Counted from the stretch's first letter, positions 1 to 8,261 are shown. The stretch: DNA of 64,000 nucleotides from Aedoeadaptatus ivorii (GCF_030815095.1 NZ_JAUSWF010000001.1:62001-126000); one strand, 5' to 3'. Made by a program: numbers and translations. Notes: a model not told the origin generated them from the sequence alone.

Positions 1-127
1 TGGTGTTCGGGGTCCAGTCGAGGACGAGCTTTACCTTTTGTATATTCTCCGCCTTGCCGGCATCGTTTCCGGCGGCGCAACCCGCCAATAGCACAAATGC
101 CAACAGGATGGGTATGAGTTTTTTCAT
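1..127 (-). CDS. ABC transporter substrate-binding lipoprotein, ThiY/NMT1-like (partial)
   Basis: Only the first 42 codons are present; the gene runs off the left edge. The ATG lies at 127-125 behind a GGAGGAATT ribosome site. The product begins with a lysine-containing n-region and a hydrophobic stretch ending in the lipobox LAGC, so it is an exported lipoprotein. The mature start contains KVKLVLDWTPNT, a signature of substrate-binding proteins for the thiamine precursor HMP and related compounds (ThiY/NMT1 family). It starts 10 bp after the permease gene, in an operon governed by a TPP riboswitch, which supports a thiamine-precursor role. The exact ligand is inferred. Confidence 0.75.
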   Translation of the reverse strand, partial: MKKLIPILLAFVLLAGCAAGNDAGKAENIQKVKLVLDWTPNT

Positions 128-137
128 GGAATTCCTC

Positions 138-902
138 CTAATTGTCGCTTTCTGCCCAGGGCATGGCTTTTTTCTGCAAGATATGCACGCCCGCCATCAG
201 GAGCAGACTGAGAAATGAAATTAAAAAGATTACGGCGAACATTTTGTCGTAGCTATATGCATTTTTTACCCGCGTCATATAGACACCCAACCCGCGAAAG
301 CCGCCGAGCCATTCGGCGATGACCGCGCCGACCACCGAATAGGAGGCCGCGATTTGCAGGGCGGAAAAGAAGCCCTCCAAGGCGTTGGGCAATTTGACGT
401 AGAAAAAGATCTGTCCGGGGCGGGCCCCCATGGCGCGCAGCAGTCGAATTTCGTCGGGATCCGCCGCGGCAAAGCCTTCGTAGAGATTAACCGCCATGGG
501 AAAGAAAGTTACCAGCACGATCAACAGGATCTTCGGCGCCATACCGTATCCCATCCACAGCACCAATAGCGGAGCAATGGCGACGGTGGGAACGGTTTGG
601 GTGAGCACTAGAATGGGGTAGAGGGCGTCGCGGATCAGGGCATTGGTGTTCATCAAAAAGGCACAGAGAAAACCCGATGCGATGCCCAGTAAAAGACCCA
701 GTACCGCCTCTAGGAGGGTAATTTGCAGGTGGAAAAATAAAAGGGATGCGTCGTGAATAAATGCCTCTACCACCCGCATCGGCGCGGGCAAGAGATAGCC
801 GGGCAATATGCCGGATGTGCTCAATACCTGCCATAGGACGAGCAGCAGCACGATAAAGAGACTGCCCCGGTAGATTTTATTGATATTTGCCGATTTTTTC
901 AT
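138..902 (-). CDS. thiX: ABC transporter permease, ThiX-like (thiamine precursor uptake)
   Basis: A 254-residue inner-membrane permease of the binding-protein-dependent family. Hydrophobic segments run through the protein (first at about residues 14-32). The EAA-loop region LLRAMGARPGQIFFYVKLP sits about two thirds along and would contact the ATPase. The family (ThiX, SsuC, TauC) normally forms a homodimer with an ATPase and a binding protein. Here the binding-protein gene follows directly and a thiamine-binding protein gene precedes it with a 26-bp overlap. The ATPase gene is not in the window and may lie beyond the left edge. Assignment to thiamine precursors rests on the riboswitch and the neighbours. 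Confidence 0.8.
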   Translation of the reverse strand: MKKSANINKIYRGSLFIVLLLVLWQVLSTSGILPGYLLPAPMRVVEAFIHDASLLFFHLQITLLEAVLGLLLGIASGFLCAFLMNTNALIRDALYPILVLTQTVPTVAIAPLLVLWMGYGMAPKILLIVLVTFFPMAVNLYEGFAAADPDEIRLLRAMGARPGQIFFYVKLPNALEGFFSALQIAASYSVVGAVIAEWLGGFRGLGVYMTRVKNAYSYDKMFAVIFLISFLSLLLMAGVHILQKKAMPWAESDN

Positions 903-1170
903 CGATGGTCAGAATAGACTCTTTGCCGTGACTCAGTTTTACATAGCAATAGACGGCTTCGGCGCCTTCTTCCATCACTTTCTTTTCGCAGGCGCGCAAC
1001 AGGTCGATGATTTCGTCCATGGAATCGCCTTCTACGGTGGTCTCGAAGGGACCGACCACATAGTGGAGACCGCTCTTGGCGATCAGATCGATGACGGCAT
1101 CGACGATGCGTACGACTTCGCGATCGCCTTCCACCACGGGAAGGACTTGGATGGCCATGCTTGCTTTCAT
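877..1170 (-). CDS. Thiamine-binding protein, MTH1187/YkoF family
   Basis: A 97-residue cytoplasmic protein of the MTH1187/YkoF (DUF77) family, a ferredoxin-like fold that binds thiamine or similar pyrimidines. Typical features are the N-terminal MAIQVLPV strand and the GPFETTVEGD segment, followed by the C-terminal strand AVYCYVKLS. The ATG at 1170 was chosen over an upstream GTG-type start because AAAGGAGA sits just before it and because the upstream start would fall in the riboswitch terminator. It is the first gene of the riboswitch-controlled operon. Whether it buffers thiamine or assists the transporter is not known from sequence. Confidence 0.82.
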   Translation of the reverse strand: MKASMAIQVLPVVEGDREVVRIVDAVIDLIAKSGLHYVVGPFETTVEGDSMDEIIDLLRACEKKVMEEGAEAVYCYVKLSHGKESILTIDEKIGKYQ

Positions 1171-1191
1171 ATCTATTTCTCCTTTCAGAAC

Positions 1192-1219
1192 AAAAAAGCC
1201 GATGCGAACGTGCATCGGC
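1192..1219 (-). terminator. Rho-independent terminator of the TPP riboswitch
   Basis: On the minus strand GCCGATGC, a 6-base loop and GCATCGGC are followed by six T residues. It lies between the TPP aptamer and the first gene of the thiamine operon, so it is most simply the expression platform: bound TPP would favour this hairpin and stop transcription. Confidence 0.85.
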
Positions 1220-1296
1220 TCATTCCTTACACAGCATTATCTGCACAAGTTCATCGGGTTGAGTTTCCTCTCTCAGCGCGCTGCACCCCGTCTCAT
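1220..1296 (-). promoter_or_regulatory. TPP riboswitch (THI element)
   Basis: Read on the minus strand, this stretch contains the conserved THI-box blocks in the right order: GGGGTGC, then CTGAGA, then ACCC, then GAACTTGTGCAGATAATGC and a closing GTAAGGAATGAG. The aptamer is immediately followed by an intrinsic terminator and then by the thiamine-binding protein gene. It begins one base after the aspartokinase stop codon, so the operon is transcribed either from a promoter inside lysC or by read-through from it. Recognised by motif; no covariance model was run. Confidence 0.9.
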
Positions 1297-2648
1297 TCAG
1301 TATACTCCAAATCCTCGCCGTTTGAAAGTGCATCCGAAAAGGCGGCGTCGTAGATGGCGCGTACGGATTTTTCCGCCTCGGCCTCCAAGACCCCGATGAT
1401 AATATTCATTTCGCTCGCCCCCTGCACGATGACACGGATATTTACCTCGGCATCGGCCAGCGCCTTAAAGATCAATGCGCTCATGCCGATGCGGTTTTTC
1501 ATATTTCGGCCGACCACGGTAATTAGGGCGATGTTGTGGTCAAGGCTGATGCGATCCGCATTGGTAAAGGTCTGGAGCTCGGCGAGGACCTGCTCGGTCT
1601 TATTTTTCAGATAGCGTCCAGAAATCACCAAGGAAACCGAGTCGATGGACGAGGGCATATGCTCCAAATACAGATCGTTCGCTTCGATCACCGAGAGGAC
1701 CTTGCGGTGAAAGGCGAGGTCTCTGTTCATGCGGTATTTTTCGATATTGATCACGTCGAAGCCCTTGCGACAGGCGATGCCCGTGATGTCGGCGCCGCCC
1801 GCTTCTTCAGGCACCGAGCCCAGGATATAGGAGCCGTCTTCGTCTTTGGCATTGGTGTTTTTGATCACCACGGGGATGTTTTTTTCGATGACGGGAAACA
1901 TCGCTTCGTCGTGCATGACCTTGGCACCGCTGTAAGAGAGCTCCCGCAGTTCCTGATAGGAAATAGAGTGAATTTTTGCGGGAGAGTTTACGATCGAAGG
2001 ATCCGCCGCCAAAAGCCCGGAAACATCGGTCCAGTTCTCGTACAGATCGGCGCCGACGCCATGGGCGACGATCGAGCCGGTGAGGTCGCTGCCGCCGCGG
2101 CTAAAGGTAAAGATATCGCCTTTGTCGTTTGCACCGTAAAAGCCGGGGATGACGGCATTTTCGTGTTCCGATGCCATGGCCGCAAGCGACCGGTAAGTGG
2201 CATCTGCATCCCAGAAGCCGTCGTCGTCAAAGCGGATGACGTCCTTTGCATCGACGAAGTCGAACCCCAAATAGGCGGCGAGGATCTTGCCGTTTAAGTA
2301 TTCGCCCCGGGAAAGCACATAGGCCTTTTCGACCCGCCCGTCGGCGATGGTGTTCCGTATGCGATCCAACTCCGCCTCCAGGGGAAAGCGGATGCCGATT
2401 CCGTCGATGATCTCCCGATACCGGGCTTCGATCATCTGGAGCACCTCATTGGCGCTGAGTCTGTGGATCGCCATATTGTAGAGGAGGATCAGAAGGTCGG
2501 TGACCTTTTGGTCGCTTTTTTGCGCCTTACCCGGCGCCGAGGGTATGATATAGCGGCGGTCGGGATCTTCCCGAACGATATCTGCCACCTTTTGAAACTG
2601 CGTACTGTTGGCCAAAGAAGACCCTCCGAATTTACAAACAATCGTCAT
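1293..2648 (-). CDS. lysC: Aspartate kinase (monofunctional)
   Basis: Catalyses ATP-dependent phosphorylation of aspartate, the first step to lysine, threonine, methionine and diaminopimelate. The 451-residue protein begins with the kinase signature KFGGSSLANS. It has the SRGGSDLTGSIVAH segment near residue 185 and two C-terminal ACT-type regulatory regions (for example ITVVGRNMKNRIGMSA and VRVIVQGASEMNI-like strands), the layout of single-chain aspartokinase III. A GGAGGATATT ribosome site precedes the ATG. It is monocistronic or co-transcribed into the riboswitch-controlled thiamine operon downstream. Which amino acid inhibits it cannot be read from the sequence. Confidence 0.93.
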   Translation of the reverse strand: MTIVCKFGGSSLANSTQFQKVADIVREDPDRRYIIPSAPGKAQKSDQKVTDLLILLYNMAIHRLSANEVLQMIEARYREIIDGIGIRFPLEAELDRIRNTIADGRVEKAYVLSRGEYLNGKILAAYLGFDFVDAKDVIRFDDDGFWDADATYRSLAAMASEHENAVIPGFYGANDKGDIFTFSRGGSDLTGSIVAHGVGADLYENWTDVSGLLAADPSIVNSPAKIHSISYQELRELSYSGAKVMHDEAMFPVIEKNIPVVIKNTNAKDEDGSYILGSVPEEAGGADITGIACRKGFDVINIEKYRMNRDLAFHRKVLSVIEANDLYLEHMPSSIDSVSLVISGRYLKNKTEQVLAELQTFTNADRISLDHNIALITVVGRNMKNRIGMSALIFKALADAEVNIRVIVQGASEMNIIIGVLEAEAEKSVRAIYDAAFSDALSNGEDLEYTE

Positions 2649-2756
2649 AATATCCTCCTTCTTTATAGTTATACTCTATTGTAGTGAGTTTCCCACGCGG
2701 GCACAAGGTGAAAGCGGATTTGGAAGCGATTGCACAGAAATAAAAGCGATCCATAG

Positions 2757-2787
2757 AAAAAACGACACCGGTTTTGCCGATGTCGTC
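2757..2787 (-). terminator. Terminator after the zinc-ribbon protein gene
   Basis: On the minus strand CGACATCGG, a short A-rich loop and CCGGTGTCG (one G-U pair) are followed by six T residues, 15 bp after the stop codon of the zinc-ribbon gene. Confidence 0.8.
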
Positions 2788-2802
2788 TGCGATTTGTAGG
2801 GA

Positions 2803-4440
2803 CTATGCAAATGTCGAGGTAATAAAAATCGTAAGAATCCAAAAGAGTTTGGAGATCAGATCGATGCTGATAAACAAAATGCCGTACCAGGCGATAAAAT
2901 CTCTGCGTCCTCCGGCGACGAGGTCTTCCTGTGCCGAAGCCAAGGCGAGGAAGATAACCCAGAAATACAGGAGGATGCTTAAAATAATATGCGGCGTTAC
3001 GGCGCCGAGCACCGTTCTTCCCATGGCCAAAGACGAGGGGAGGAGGAAAAACACCAAGGTGGCGGGGATCAAATACAGGATCCAGTGCAACAGGCTGTCG
3101 ATTCTCCGCGTCTTTTTGAAGACGGGACGGCAGGTGTTGTTCCTCGCGATTTCGTTGGCGTAGGTAAAGGCGAAAATGCCGATGGCGACCTTTAGGATGG
3201 TAAAGAGAATCGCGAGGATCGAGACCCCGCGGAATGCGAAGAGGATCGGCGCGGCGCTTAGAACCGCCCCGATGCCGATCAGTGCGTACAATCCGTTGGG
3301 TCCCGCTTCCTTGACCTTTACGCGGGCGGCCTGTAACCGTTCGGCCGCGGCATGTAAGGCGGCGATTTCGGTCTCATGGCCGGCGCCCGTATCCGCTTCG
3401 GCGGCGGGTGCCACGTCGTAGATTTCGGTGGCATCGAGGGATTCGGTCCCTTCGTTTCGGGAACGCGCTTCTTTTTTGGCGCGAAGTCGCTCTTTGAAGG
3501 CGCGGCTGCGCGCTTTCAGATCGGCCAAAAGGCGTTCTGCGCGGTCGGTTCGCGTCGGTGCATCGGAATGATCGTCCGCATCCGCGCGCTTCCCGGCGGG
3601 CGCCTCGTAGTCGTCGTAGGCGCGAATTTCTTCGGCCGGGGCGTCGTCGGAATCGGGGACCGCATAGGAATCGGATGTCTGCGTATCTTCCGCGTCGTAT
3701 TCCACATCTGCTTTTCGGGACGCGCCTTCTTTCGGTGACTGCTTGAAGAAGAAGGAGAGAATGCCCTTGGCGGTGATCTTCTCTTTTTCCCGTTCCCGTT
3801 CCTGCCCTTCGAGGATCTCGTTGACCTTGTGGTTTAAGGATCCCACATCGCCGGTTTGGTTAAAGGTATCTTCTTCCACATCGCGAGAGATGCGCAAATT
3901 GTCCGCCTCGGTAGAGGAGATCGCCGTTTCGTCTTTTTCCAAGCGGTCCGCCATTTCGCCGAAGACCGAATAGGGATTGTCCTCTTCGTCGATAAAGCGG
4001 TTCCAGATCTCCGAGAAGCTCTTTTTCTTTTGCTTCGGTTGCACATCCGCTTCGGGCTCCGTTTTCTCTGCAACCGACGGCTCTTCCTCCGGTTCGACTT
4101 TCGGCGCCTCGTCTTTTACGTTTACGGGCGCTTGCTCTTCGGCCGTACTGTCGGTGGAAATGCCGGAGAGGGTTTCGTGCTTTTTGAGATTTTGTCCCAC
4201 ATTCGTATCGACGGTATCCAGATAGGATTTTAAGTACTCGCCGTCTTCCGGATCGGAGGAGTAGGCGACTTTAGTATCTCCGCCGGGCGAATTGGGTCGG
4301 GTAGAATTAGGATGGGATTCAGGGGAGGATTTTTTGAATTTCTTTTCGAAGAGTCTCCTGGCATCTTCCTGATTGGCGCCGCAGACGTGACAGAATTTGG
4401 CACCCTTCACCAACTCTTCGCCACACTGAAAACAATACAA
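2803..4440 (-). CDS. Zinc-ribbon membrane protein with long acidic linker, unknown function
   Basis: I do not recognise a specific family. The 545-residue product starts with a zinc ribbon (CFQCGEEL then CHVCGA, residues 4-20). A very charged, low-complexity region rich in Glu, Asp and Lys follows to about residue 370. The C-terminal 170 residues hold several hydrophobic segments (about 385-410, 415-440, 455-480, 485-510 and 520-545), probably membrane-spanning. The layout resembles Firmicute zinc_ribbon_2 membrane proteins that may sense envelope or stress state, but that is an inference. The ATG has AAGGAGGG upstream and the gene stands alone with its own terminator. Confidence 0.7.
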   Translation of the reverse strand: MYCFQCGEELVKGAKFCHVCGANQEDARRLFEKKFKKSSPESHPNSTRPNSPGGDTKVAYSSDPEDGEYLKSYLDTVDTNVGQNLKKHETLSGISTDSTAEEQAPVNVKDEAPKVEPEEEPSVAEKTEPEADVQPKQKKKSFSEIWNRFIDEEDNPYSVFGEMADRLEKDETAISSTEADNLRISRDVEEDTFNQTGDVGSLNHKVNEILEGQEREREKEKITAKGILSFFFKQSPKEGASRKADVEYDAEDTQTSDSYAVPDSDDAPAEEIRAYDDYEAPAGKRADADDHSDAPTRTDRAERLLADLKARSRAFKERLRAKKEARSRNEGTESLDATEIYDVAPAAEADTGAGHETEIAALHAAAERLQAARVKVKEAGPNGLYALIGIGAVLSAAPILFAFRGVSILAILFTILKVAIGIFAFTYANEIARNNTCRPVFKKTRRIDSLLHWILYLIPATLVFFLLPSSLAMGRTVLGAVTPHIILSILLYFWVIFLALASAQEDLVAGGRRDFIAWYGILFISIDLISKLFWILTIFITSTFA

Positions 4441-4503
4441 TTTTTCGCCCTCCTTCTTATAGTATATTTAAATTATAACATAGCCACATAGATTTAGAAG
4501 AAT

Positions 4504-4528
4504 AAAAAAAGCTCCGGAAACCCGGAGC
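4504..4528 (-). terminator. Terminator after the Ala-rich lipoprotein gene
   Basis: GCTCCGG, loop AAAC, CCGGAGC, with a run of T residues on the minus-strand side. It lies about 27 bp after the lipoprotein stop codon. Confidence 0.85.
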
Positions 4529-4554
4529 TTTTACGTACTTGAATCGAAAATCGA

Positions 4555-4836
4555 TTATTGAGCAGCTTCTTCCGTTTGTGCGTTGTCAGCAGCTTCGTCA
4601 GCTTGGTCTGCAGTAGCGTTTGCTTCAGCAGCAGCGTTTTGTGCTTCAGCAGCTTCGTTTTCCTTAGCGTTTGCTTCAGCGGTAGCGTTTTGTGCTTCTT
4701 CGGTAGCGTTTTGTGCAGCGGCGTTTGCTTCGTTAGCAGCGTCGTTTGCCTTTTCAGCGTTGCCTTGGCAAGCAACCAGACCGAACATAAGGGTACCTAC
4801 TGCCAATGCACTTGCGATTTTCTTCAGATTTTTCAT
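4555..4836 (-). CDS. Small Ala/Asn/Glu-rich lipoprotein
   Basis: A 93-residue lipoprotein: signal peptide MKNLKKIASALAVGTLMFG, lipobox LVAC at about residues 20-23, then an almost pure low-complexity tail of Ala, Asn, Glu and Gln with repeats such as EANAAAQNA. The tail has few hydrophobic residues apart from Ala and could form a long charged helix or coiled coil. The ATG at 4836 follows GGAGGTATTTGAAA; an upstream ATG would add eight unlikely residues. It has its own terminator. Repeated codons give the DNA a tandem-repeat look. Function unknown; an Lpp-like spacer or envelope tether is one guess. Confidence 0.75.
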   Translation of the reverse strand: MKNLKKIASALAVGTLMFGLVACQGNAEKANDAANEANAAAQNATEEAQNATAEANAKENEAAEAQNAAAEANATADQADEAADNAQTEEAAQ

Positions 4837-5007
4837 TTTCAAATACCTCCTAAAATACATATCCTTGATATGGTCTTAGTATAGCTACCCTATGTGATGA
4901 TTTGGTGTAAATCCTGTCAAAATTAAAGGAATTCTGTTTGCGCCGGATCTGTGAATTGTATTGGGAAGAAAGGGAGGATAGGGTATACTGGTATTTTGGA
5001 GGAGATT

Positions 5008-6597
5008 ATGCAAGCCTTATATAGAAGATACAGACCGAAGACATTTGACGAAGTCGTCGGTCAAGAAAAAATCGTAACCGCGCTAAAAAATCAAATCACA
5101 GAAGACCATATACATCACGCTTACCTATTTTCGGGCACGCGGGGGACGGGGAAGACCTCGGTGGCGAAGATTTTTGCCCGGGCGATCAACTGCCTAGAGC
5201 CTCGGGGGGCGAATCCCTGTAACGCGTGCGAGGTGTGCCGGGGCATTCTCGAAGAATCGCTCTTCGACGTCATGGAGATCGACGCGGCGAGCAATAACTC
5301 GGTCGACGACATTCGCGAGATCCGCGAAAACATCGTCTACGCTCCCGCCGTGGCGAAGAAAAAGGTATATATCGTCGACGAGGTCCATATGCTCAGTAAA
5401 GGCGCCTTTAACGCCTTGTTAAAGATTTTAGAGGAGCCGCCTGCGCACGCCGTATTCATCTTGGCGACGACGGAACCGCAAAAGATTCCCGCGACGATCC
5501 TGTCGCGCTCCCAAAAGTTTTCGTTCTCCCGCTTAAAAGAAGAGGAAATCGCCCGTGAACTGGGGCGCATTTTGGACGAAGAGGGCCGCAATTATACGGA
5601 AGATGCGCTGCATATTGTCGCGGTACACGGCGACGGCTCTATGCGCGACAGCCTGTCCATACTCGATCAGGTCCTCTCTTTGTCGGAGGATACGATCGAT
5701 GCGGCGGCGGTACGAAATAGCCTGGGGTTGAGCGAGGACGAGCGCATCTTTCGGATTCTGGACGGAGTGATCGCAGGCGATGCGGCGCTCCTTTTGGATG
5801 TGGTAGAAGATGCGTATCTCGGCGGTAGGAATCTCGCGCTCTTATACGACGCGCTCCTCAGGTATTTTAGGGAGCTCTTGTTCTACCGCTACGCCGAGAA
5901 GATTCCGCCCCGATTTGCGGAAGAGGAAAAAGAGACTTTTATCGCCCAGGCGCGGCAGCTGACAGAAAAGGACCTGTTTCGCTGTATCGACCTGTTCGAT
6001 GCGGCGAGGGACGCTTTAAAATACGCCAAGGAGCCCCGCGGGGTGCTGGAAGTCTTACTGTTAAAGACGCTGTATAAAGAAGCGGAAGAGGAACCTGTCG
6101 ATAAACCCGTGCGCGTGCGCACTCCGAAGAGAGAACCCGCACAGAAATCCGATACACCCTCGCCTTCTGTGCGGCCCCCCAAACCGCAAGAAAGCGAGAG
6201 CCCGCGCGAAGCCGAAGAGGCGTCGGAGGCTTTGAGGGACGATTCGGATCGTGATATAATACCTTCCGAAGAATTTCAGCCGGCGCGCTGGGAAGAAATT
6301 GTATCGCGCGTGCGCACAGAAAACATCGCCTGCGCTGCGCTCTTAAAGGACGCGGAGACGGTGTATGCGAAGAACCGGGCGCTCCATATCGGATTTTTGC
6401 CGCGATTTCGCTTCCATCTGAATGCGGTGCAGAAGGATACCAATCGAAAGACCCTCGAAGAGAGCGTGCGTGCGGTGCTCGGCGAGGACTGGGCCGTAAT
6501 TATCGAAGAGACGGACGAGGACGCCACCTTGGACGCGCTGCGCCGGGTGTTCGGAGACGAAAAAGTAGAAGTAGATAGAGGAGGAAAAAATGGCTAA
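5008..6597 (+). CDS. dnaX: DNA polymerase III subunit gamma/tau
   Basis: Clamp-loader ATPase of the replicative polymerase, 529 residues. It begins MQALYRRYRPKTFDEVVGQ and carries Walker A GTRGTGKTS (about residues 44-52). A four-cysteine zinc module spans about residues 62-79 (CNACEVC), Walker B is VYIVDEVHML and sensor 1 is FILATTEP. After the AAA+ core the sequence becomes acidic and proline-rich (about 370-430), the expected linker before a small tau-like end. ATG 5008 was chosen because TGGAGGAG precedes it; an upstream start adds 19 residues without family support. The stop overlaps the next gene by 8 bp. Confidence 0.96.
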   Translation: MQALYRRYRPKTFDEVVGQEKIVTALKNQITEDHIHHAYLFSGTRGTGKTSVAKIFARAINCLEPRGANPCNACEVCRGILEESLFDVMEIDAASNNSVDDIREIRENIVYAPAVAKKKVYIVDEVHMLSKGAFNALLKILEEPPAHAVFILATTEPQKIPATILSRSQKFSFSRLKEEEIARELGRILDEEGRNYTEDALHIVAVHGDGSMRDSLSILDQVLSLSEDTIDAAAVRNSLGLSEDERIFRILDGVIAGDAALLLDVVEDAYLGGRNLALLYDALLRYFRELLFYRYAEKIPPRFAEEEKETFIAQARQLTEKDLFRCIDLFDAARDALKYAKEPRGVLEVLLLKTLYKEAEEEPVDKPVRVRTPKREPAQKSDTPSPSVRPPKPQESESPREAEEASEALRDDSDRDIIPSEEFQPARWEEIVSRVRTENIACAALLKDAETVYAKNRALHIGFLPRFRFHLNAVQKDTNRKTLEESVRAVLGEDWAVIIEETDEDATLDALRRVFGDEKVEVDRGGKNG

Positions 6598-6928
6598 AGG
6601 TTTCCCCAATATGGGCGGAAAGAATATGAATTCCATGATGAAGCAGATTCAAAAGCTGCAAAAGGAAATGGAGACAATGCAGGAAAATCTCGACAAGGAA
6701 GAATTTGAAGCCACCGCCGGGGGCGGCGTGGTAAAGGCGATCGTCAACGGAAAGAAGGAGCTCTTAAAGGTAGAGATCGATCCCGACGTGGTCGATCCCG
6801 ACGACGTAGAGACCCTTGAAGACTTGCTGCTCGCGGCGGTTCGAGAAGCCATGAGCGCGGCGGAAGAAAAGACCCAAGGGGAAATGAGTCGTCTGACCGG
6901 CGGCATGAATCTGCCGGGGATGTTTTAA
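6590..6928 (+). CDS. YbaB/EbfC family nucleoid-associated protein
   Basis: A 112-residue DNA-binding protein of the YbaB/EbfC family, found between dnaX and recR in most bacteria. The N-terminal part is a Gln/Lys/Met-rich helix (MMKQIQKLQKEMETMQ). The middle has the conserved FEATAGGGVVKAIVNG and the end the amphipathic LLLAAVREAM. It probably forms a homodimer and coats DNA. The ATG sits within the last codons of dnaX, with GGAGG inside dnaX, so translation is probably coupled. The stop is 2 bp before recR. Confidence 0.93.
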   Translation: MAKGFPNMGGKNMNSMMKQIQKLQKEMETMQENLDKEEFEATAGGGVVKAIVNGKKELLKVEIDPDVVDPDDVETLEDLLLAAVREAMSAAEEKTQGEMSRLTGGMNLPGMF

Positions 6929-6930
6929 GC

Positions 6931-7530
6931 GTGGAACGGCCTCTGGAAGAACTCGTCTTTCGCCTTTCCCGCCTGCCGGGCATAGGTGTAAAAACCGCCC
7001 GGAGGCTCAGTTATTTTCTCTTGGAATCCGACCAGGGGGAAGTGGAAAAGCTCGCCAAAGCGATCCTCGAGGCGAAGGAAAAGATTCGGGAATGCGAGAT
7101 CTGTTTCGACTACACAGACGAGGAGATCTGCCCCATCTGCAAGAGCGCGCATCGGGACCGGCATACCATCTGCGTAGTGGAAGAGCCCAAGGACGTGCAG
7201 GTGATGGAACAGACCGCCAAATACAACGGCCTCTACCACGTATTGCACGGTGTCATCGTGCCGGAACGCGGGGTACTGCCGCCTGATCTTCGCATCAAGG
7301 AGCTCTTTGAGCGCCTTAAAAAAGAGGAGATTCGCGAGCTGATCCTCGCCACCAACCCCACCAAGGACGGAGACACCACCGCGCGCTATATCGCGAGAAT
7401 GCTCAAAGACGTCGACATCAAGATCACCCGCATCGCCCACGGCATCCCCGTCGGCGGCGACTTGGAGTATTACGACGAACTTACGGTGGCGACGGCCATG
7501 CAACATAGGACCGAGTTTCGAGACGGATAA
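6931..7530 (+). CDS. recR: Recombination protein RecR
   Basis: A 199-residue protein of the RecFOR gap-repair pathway that works with RecO to load RecA. It has an N-terminal helix-hairpin-helix (RLPGIGVKTARRL, about residues 12-24), a four-cysteine zinc finger (CEICFDY then CPIC, residues 55-70) and a Toprim domain (ICVVEEPKD and ATNPTKDGD). The start is GTG at 6931, two bases after the ybaB stop, so it is probably translationally coupled. A terminator follows immediately, closing the dnaX-ybaB-recR operon. Confidence 0.96.
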   Translation: MERPLEELVFRLSRLPGIGVKTARRLSYFLLESDQGEVEKLAKAILEAKEKIRECEICFDYTDEEICPICKSAHRDRHTICVVEEPKDVQVMEQTAKYNGLYHVLHGVIVPERGVLPPDLRIKELFERLKKEEIRELILATNPTKDGDTTARYIARMLKDVDIKITRIAHGIPVGGDLEYYDELTVATAMQHRTEFRDG

Positions 7531-7531
7531 A

Positions 7532-7564
7532 AAAAGGAAGCCCCTTTTGGGAGCTTCCTTTTTC
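7532..7564 (+). terminator. Terminator after recR (bidirectional)
   Basis: GGAAGCCCC, loop, GGGAGCTTCC followed by a T run, right after the recR stop. The A run on its left side means it can also serve the convergent GerMN gene. Confidence 0.8.
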
Positions 7565-7583
7565 TGTGTCCGGATCGATGAAT

Positions 7584-8261
7584 TTACAGGGGCGCCGTAA
7601 AGGGCTCGGTGATGTCCACATGGCCCATCAGGGTTTCTGCGGGTTTGCCGTTTACGGTAAACTCGACCGATTGAATGCCGTCTACGGAGAGCAGGCTGTT
7701 GACGACGGAAGTGACGATGACGTCTTCTTCTAAAGAGCCGCCGCTCGCATTGCCCGCGATGTCGACTTTTGCGGTGGTGCCGTCGATCTTGGACTTCGCG
7801 TAGTCGAATTTATCCAATCCCGTGGGTTCTGCGCCTTCCGCGGCGGGATCTTGTGCCAAGCGGTCCAATACTTTCTTTACGATATCGGATTCGCTAGCCT
7901 TGATTTCGGCAGAGGCGGTTTTCGTCTTGGCGTCTTCCTTGCCGTCTACAATATAGTCGGTGGAAGGATAGCTCAGGGTGACGGAATAGGTTTTTTCTTC
8001 TTTTGCCGTCTCTTTTGTATCTGCGTCGGTTTCCTCTTTTTCAGTGTCATCTTTTAAGTTTTTCTTTGTATCGGTGTTTTCCGTATCTTCTTCGACCATC
8101 GCGTCGTCTTTTTCTTCGGCATTTAAGGTTTCCGTATCCTTTTGATTTTCGACGACCTCGACTTGGTTTTCGGGCACTTCTGCCGCCGAGGAATTTTGTT
8201 GGCAGGCGACGGTGACGAGGCCCATAGCAAGGACGATGCCGGTAAGTGCGATTTTTTTCAT
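7584..8261 (-). CDS. GerMN domain-containing lipoprotein
   Basis: A 225-residue exported lipoprotein: signal peptide MKKIALTGIVLAMGLVTV followed by lipobox TVAC (about residues 17-20). A long acidic linker rich in Glu, Asp, Lys and Thr covers about 25-95. The C-terminal half is a GerMN (sporulation/spore germination) domain, recognised from VTLSYPSTD, VVNSLLSVDGIQSVEFTVNGK and the closing GHVDITEPF. GerMN proteins occur in GerM and LpqB and bind envelope partners; no sporulation gene lies nearby. The ATG follows GGAGGAACGCCA. A promoter on the same strand lies at 8337-8365. Confidence 0.83.
   Translation of the reverse strand: MKKIALTGIVLAMGLVTVACQQNSSAAEVPENQVEVVENQKDTETLNAEEKDDAMVEEDTENTDTKKNLKDDTEKEETDADTKETAKEEKTYSVTLSYPSTDYIVDGKEDAKTKTASAEIKASESDIVKKVLDRLAQDPAAEGAEPTGLDKFDYAKSKIDGTTAKVDIAGNASGGSLEEDVIVTSVVNSLLSVDGIQSVEFTVNGKPAETLMGHVDITEPFTAPL

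Noticed and set aside
880..1399. Plus-strand frames over the thiamine operon and riboswitch
   Set aside because: They oppose a well-supported gene and an RNA element and have no ribosome sites.
4494..4775. Lys/Thr/Leu-rich frame inside the lipoprotein gene
   Set aside because: It is the alternative frame of the Ala-rich repeats and lacks a ribosome site.
4555..4780. Repeat pattern that might suggest a CRISPR array
   Set aside because: The repeats are short, unevenly spaced and encode a low-complexity protein; there are no constant repeat-spacer units.
4861..5007. Possible signal recognition particle RNA upstream of dnaX, as in many Firmicutes
   Set aside because: No GGAA/GNRA-type SRP helix could be found in these 147 bases.
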